Source: Alphaproteobacteria bacterium
GTDB taxonomy: Bacteria; Pseudomonadota; Alphaproteobacteria; Reyranellales; Reyranellaceae
Reading direction: 5' to 3'
Length of the DNA: 64,000 nucleotides
NCBI GenBank assembly: GCA_017307275.1
Contig: JAFKFK010000030.1
Coordinates: forward strand, 1 to 64,000
Shown here one piece after another: positions 62,228 to 64,000 of the stretch. The position numbers and the translations under genes were made by a program. Numbering within the stretch: the first letter of the stretch is position 1; the number at the start of each line of letters is the position of its first letter. Below the pieces are notes generated by a model. It did not search any database and was not told where the DNA came from. It saw nothing but the letters and a program-made list of their open reading frames with translations.

Positions 62228-64000
<1,773 letters not shown>

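Overview
The window is GC-rich, tightly packed bacterial chromosome with no gap above about 200 bases and no rRNA, tRNA, insertion sequence, phage gene or CRISPR array that I can see. The gene content suggests a free-living, catabolically versatile alphaproteobacterium. There are three orphan Bug/TctC solute-binding proteins, many acyl-CoA enzymes, several 2-oxoglutarate/Fe(II) oxygenases, a LigAB-type ring-cleavage dioxygenase and Tat-exported binding proteins. A Reyranella- or Bradyrhizobium-like host would fit, but this is inference from gene content only.

Layout. 1-6.4 kb: 5' part of a FadB/FadJ-like beta-oxidation protein, a Bug protein, an amidase, a RibD/DHFR-fold reductase, an MBL hydrolase and a TauD-like dioxygenase. 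6.5-7.5 kb: ArsR/SmtB metal sensor and CDF exporter with an operator over promoter and start codon. 7.5-14.5 kb: an oxygenase / Bug / enolase-superfamily / acyl-CoA ligase operon, a DUF1772 membrane protein and a second ligase paralogue. 14.6-18.7 kb: MscS channel, aldo/keto reductase, MBL-rhodanese fusion. 18.7-28.8 kb: the most interesting region, described below. 28.8-34.6 kb: DedA protein, a giant two-protease secreted protein (M10 metalloprotease, RTX repeats, S53 sedolisin, DUF4114) and a secreted hypothetical. 34.7-41.4 kb: SDR, Bug, LigA/LigB, an L-isoleucine-hydroxylase-type dioxygenase, alpha/beta hydrolase, two SDRs, a lipoprotein. 41.4-49.5 kb: complete Liv-type ABC importer with an acyl-CoA ligase and two binding proteins. 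49.7-57.3 kb: acyl-CoA dehydrogenase, two thioesterases, SRPBCC, transglutaminase-like, Bcr/CflA exporter, methyltransferase, MFE-type SDR, M20 peptidase. 57.4-64 kb: M6 metalloprotease, NAD(P)-binding protein, Asp-nucleophile alpha/beta hydrolase, fatty acid desaturase, lipoprotein, dialkylglycine-decarboxylase-like enzyme, and an HCCA-isomerase-like protein cut by the window end.

The candidate new system is at 18.7-28.8 kb. Eight rightward genes, joined by four successive 4-base start/stop overlaps and then short gaps, encode two tandem DUF917 proteins, a short hydantoinase/oxoprolinase, a complete spermidine/putrescine-type ABC importer and an AroM-family protein related to Asp/Glu/hydantoin racemases. 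Divergent from them is a protein whose N-terminal two thirds is a second AroM domain and whose C-terminus is a LuxR-type helix-turn-helix; it is followed 3 bases later by a Tat-exported amidohydrolase. The two cysteines at the putative racemase-like active site of the stand-alone AroM (C98, C188) are Met101 and Ser189 in the fusion. A perfect 8-4-8 palindrome lies between the divergent genes. I infer an uptake and catabolic system for a cyclic amide or (thio)hydantoin-like compound, controlled by a one-component sensor derived from the pathway's own AroM enzyme.
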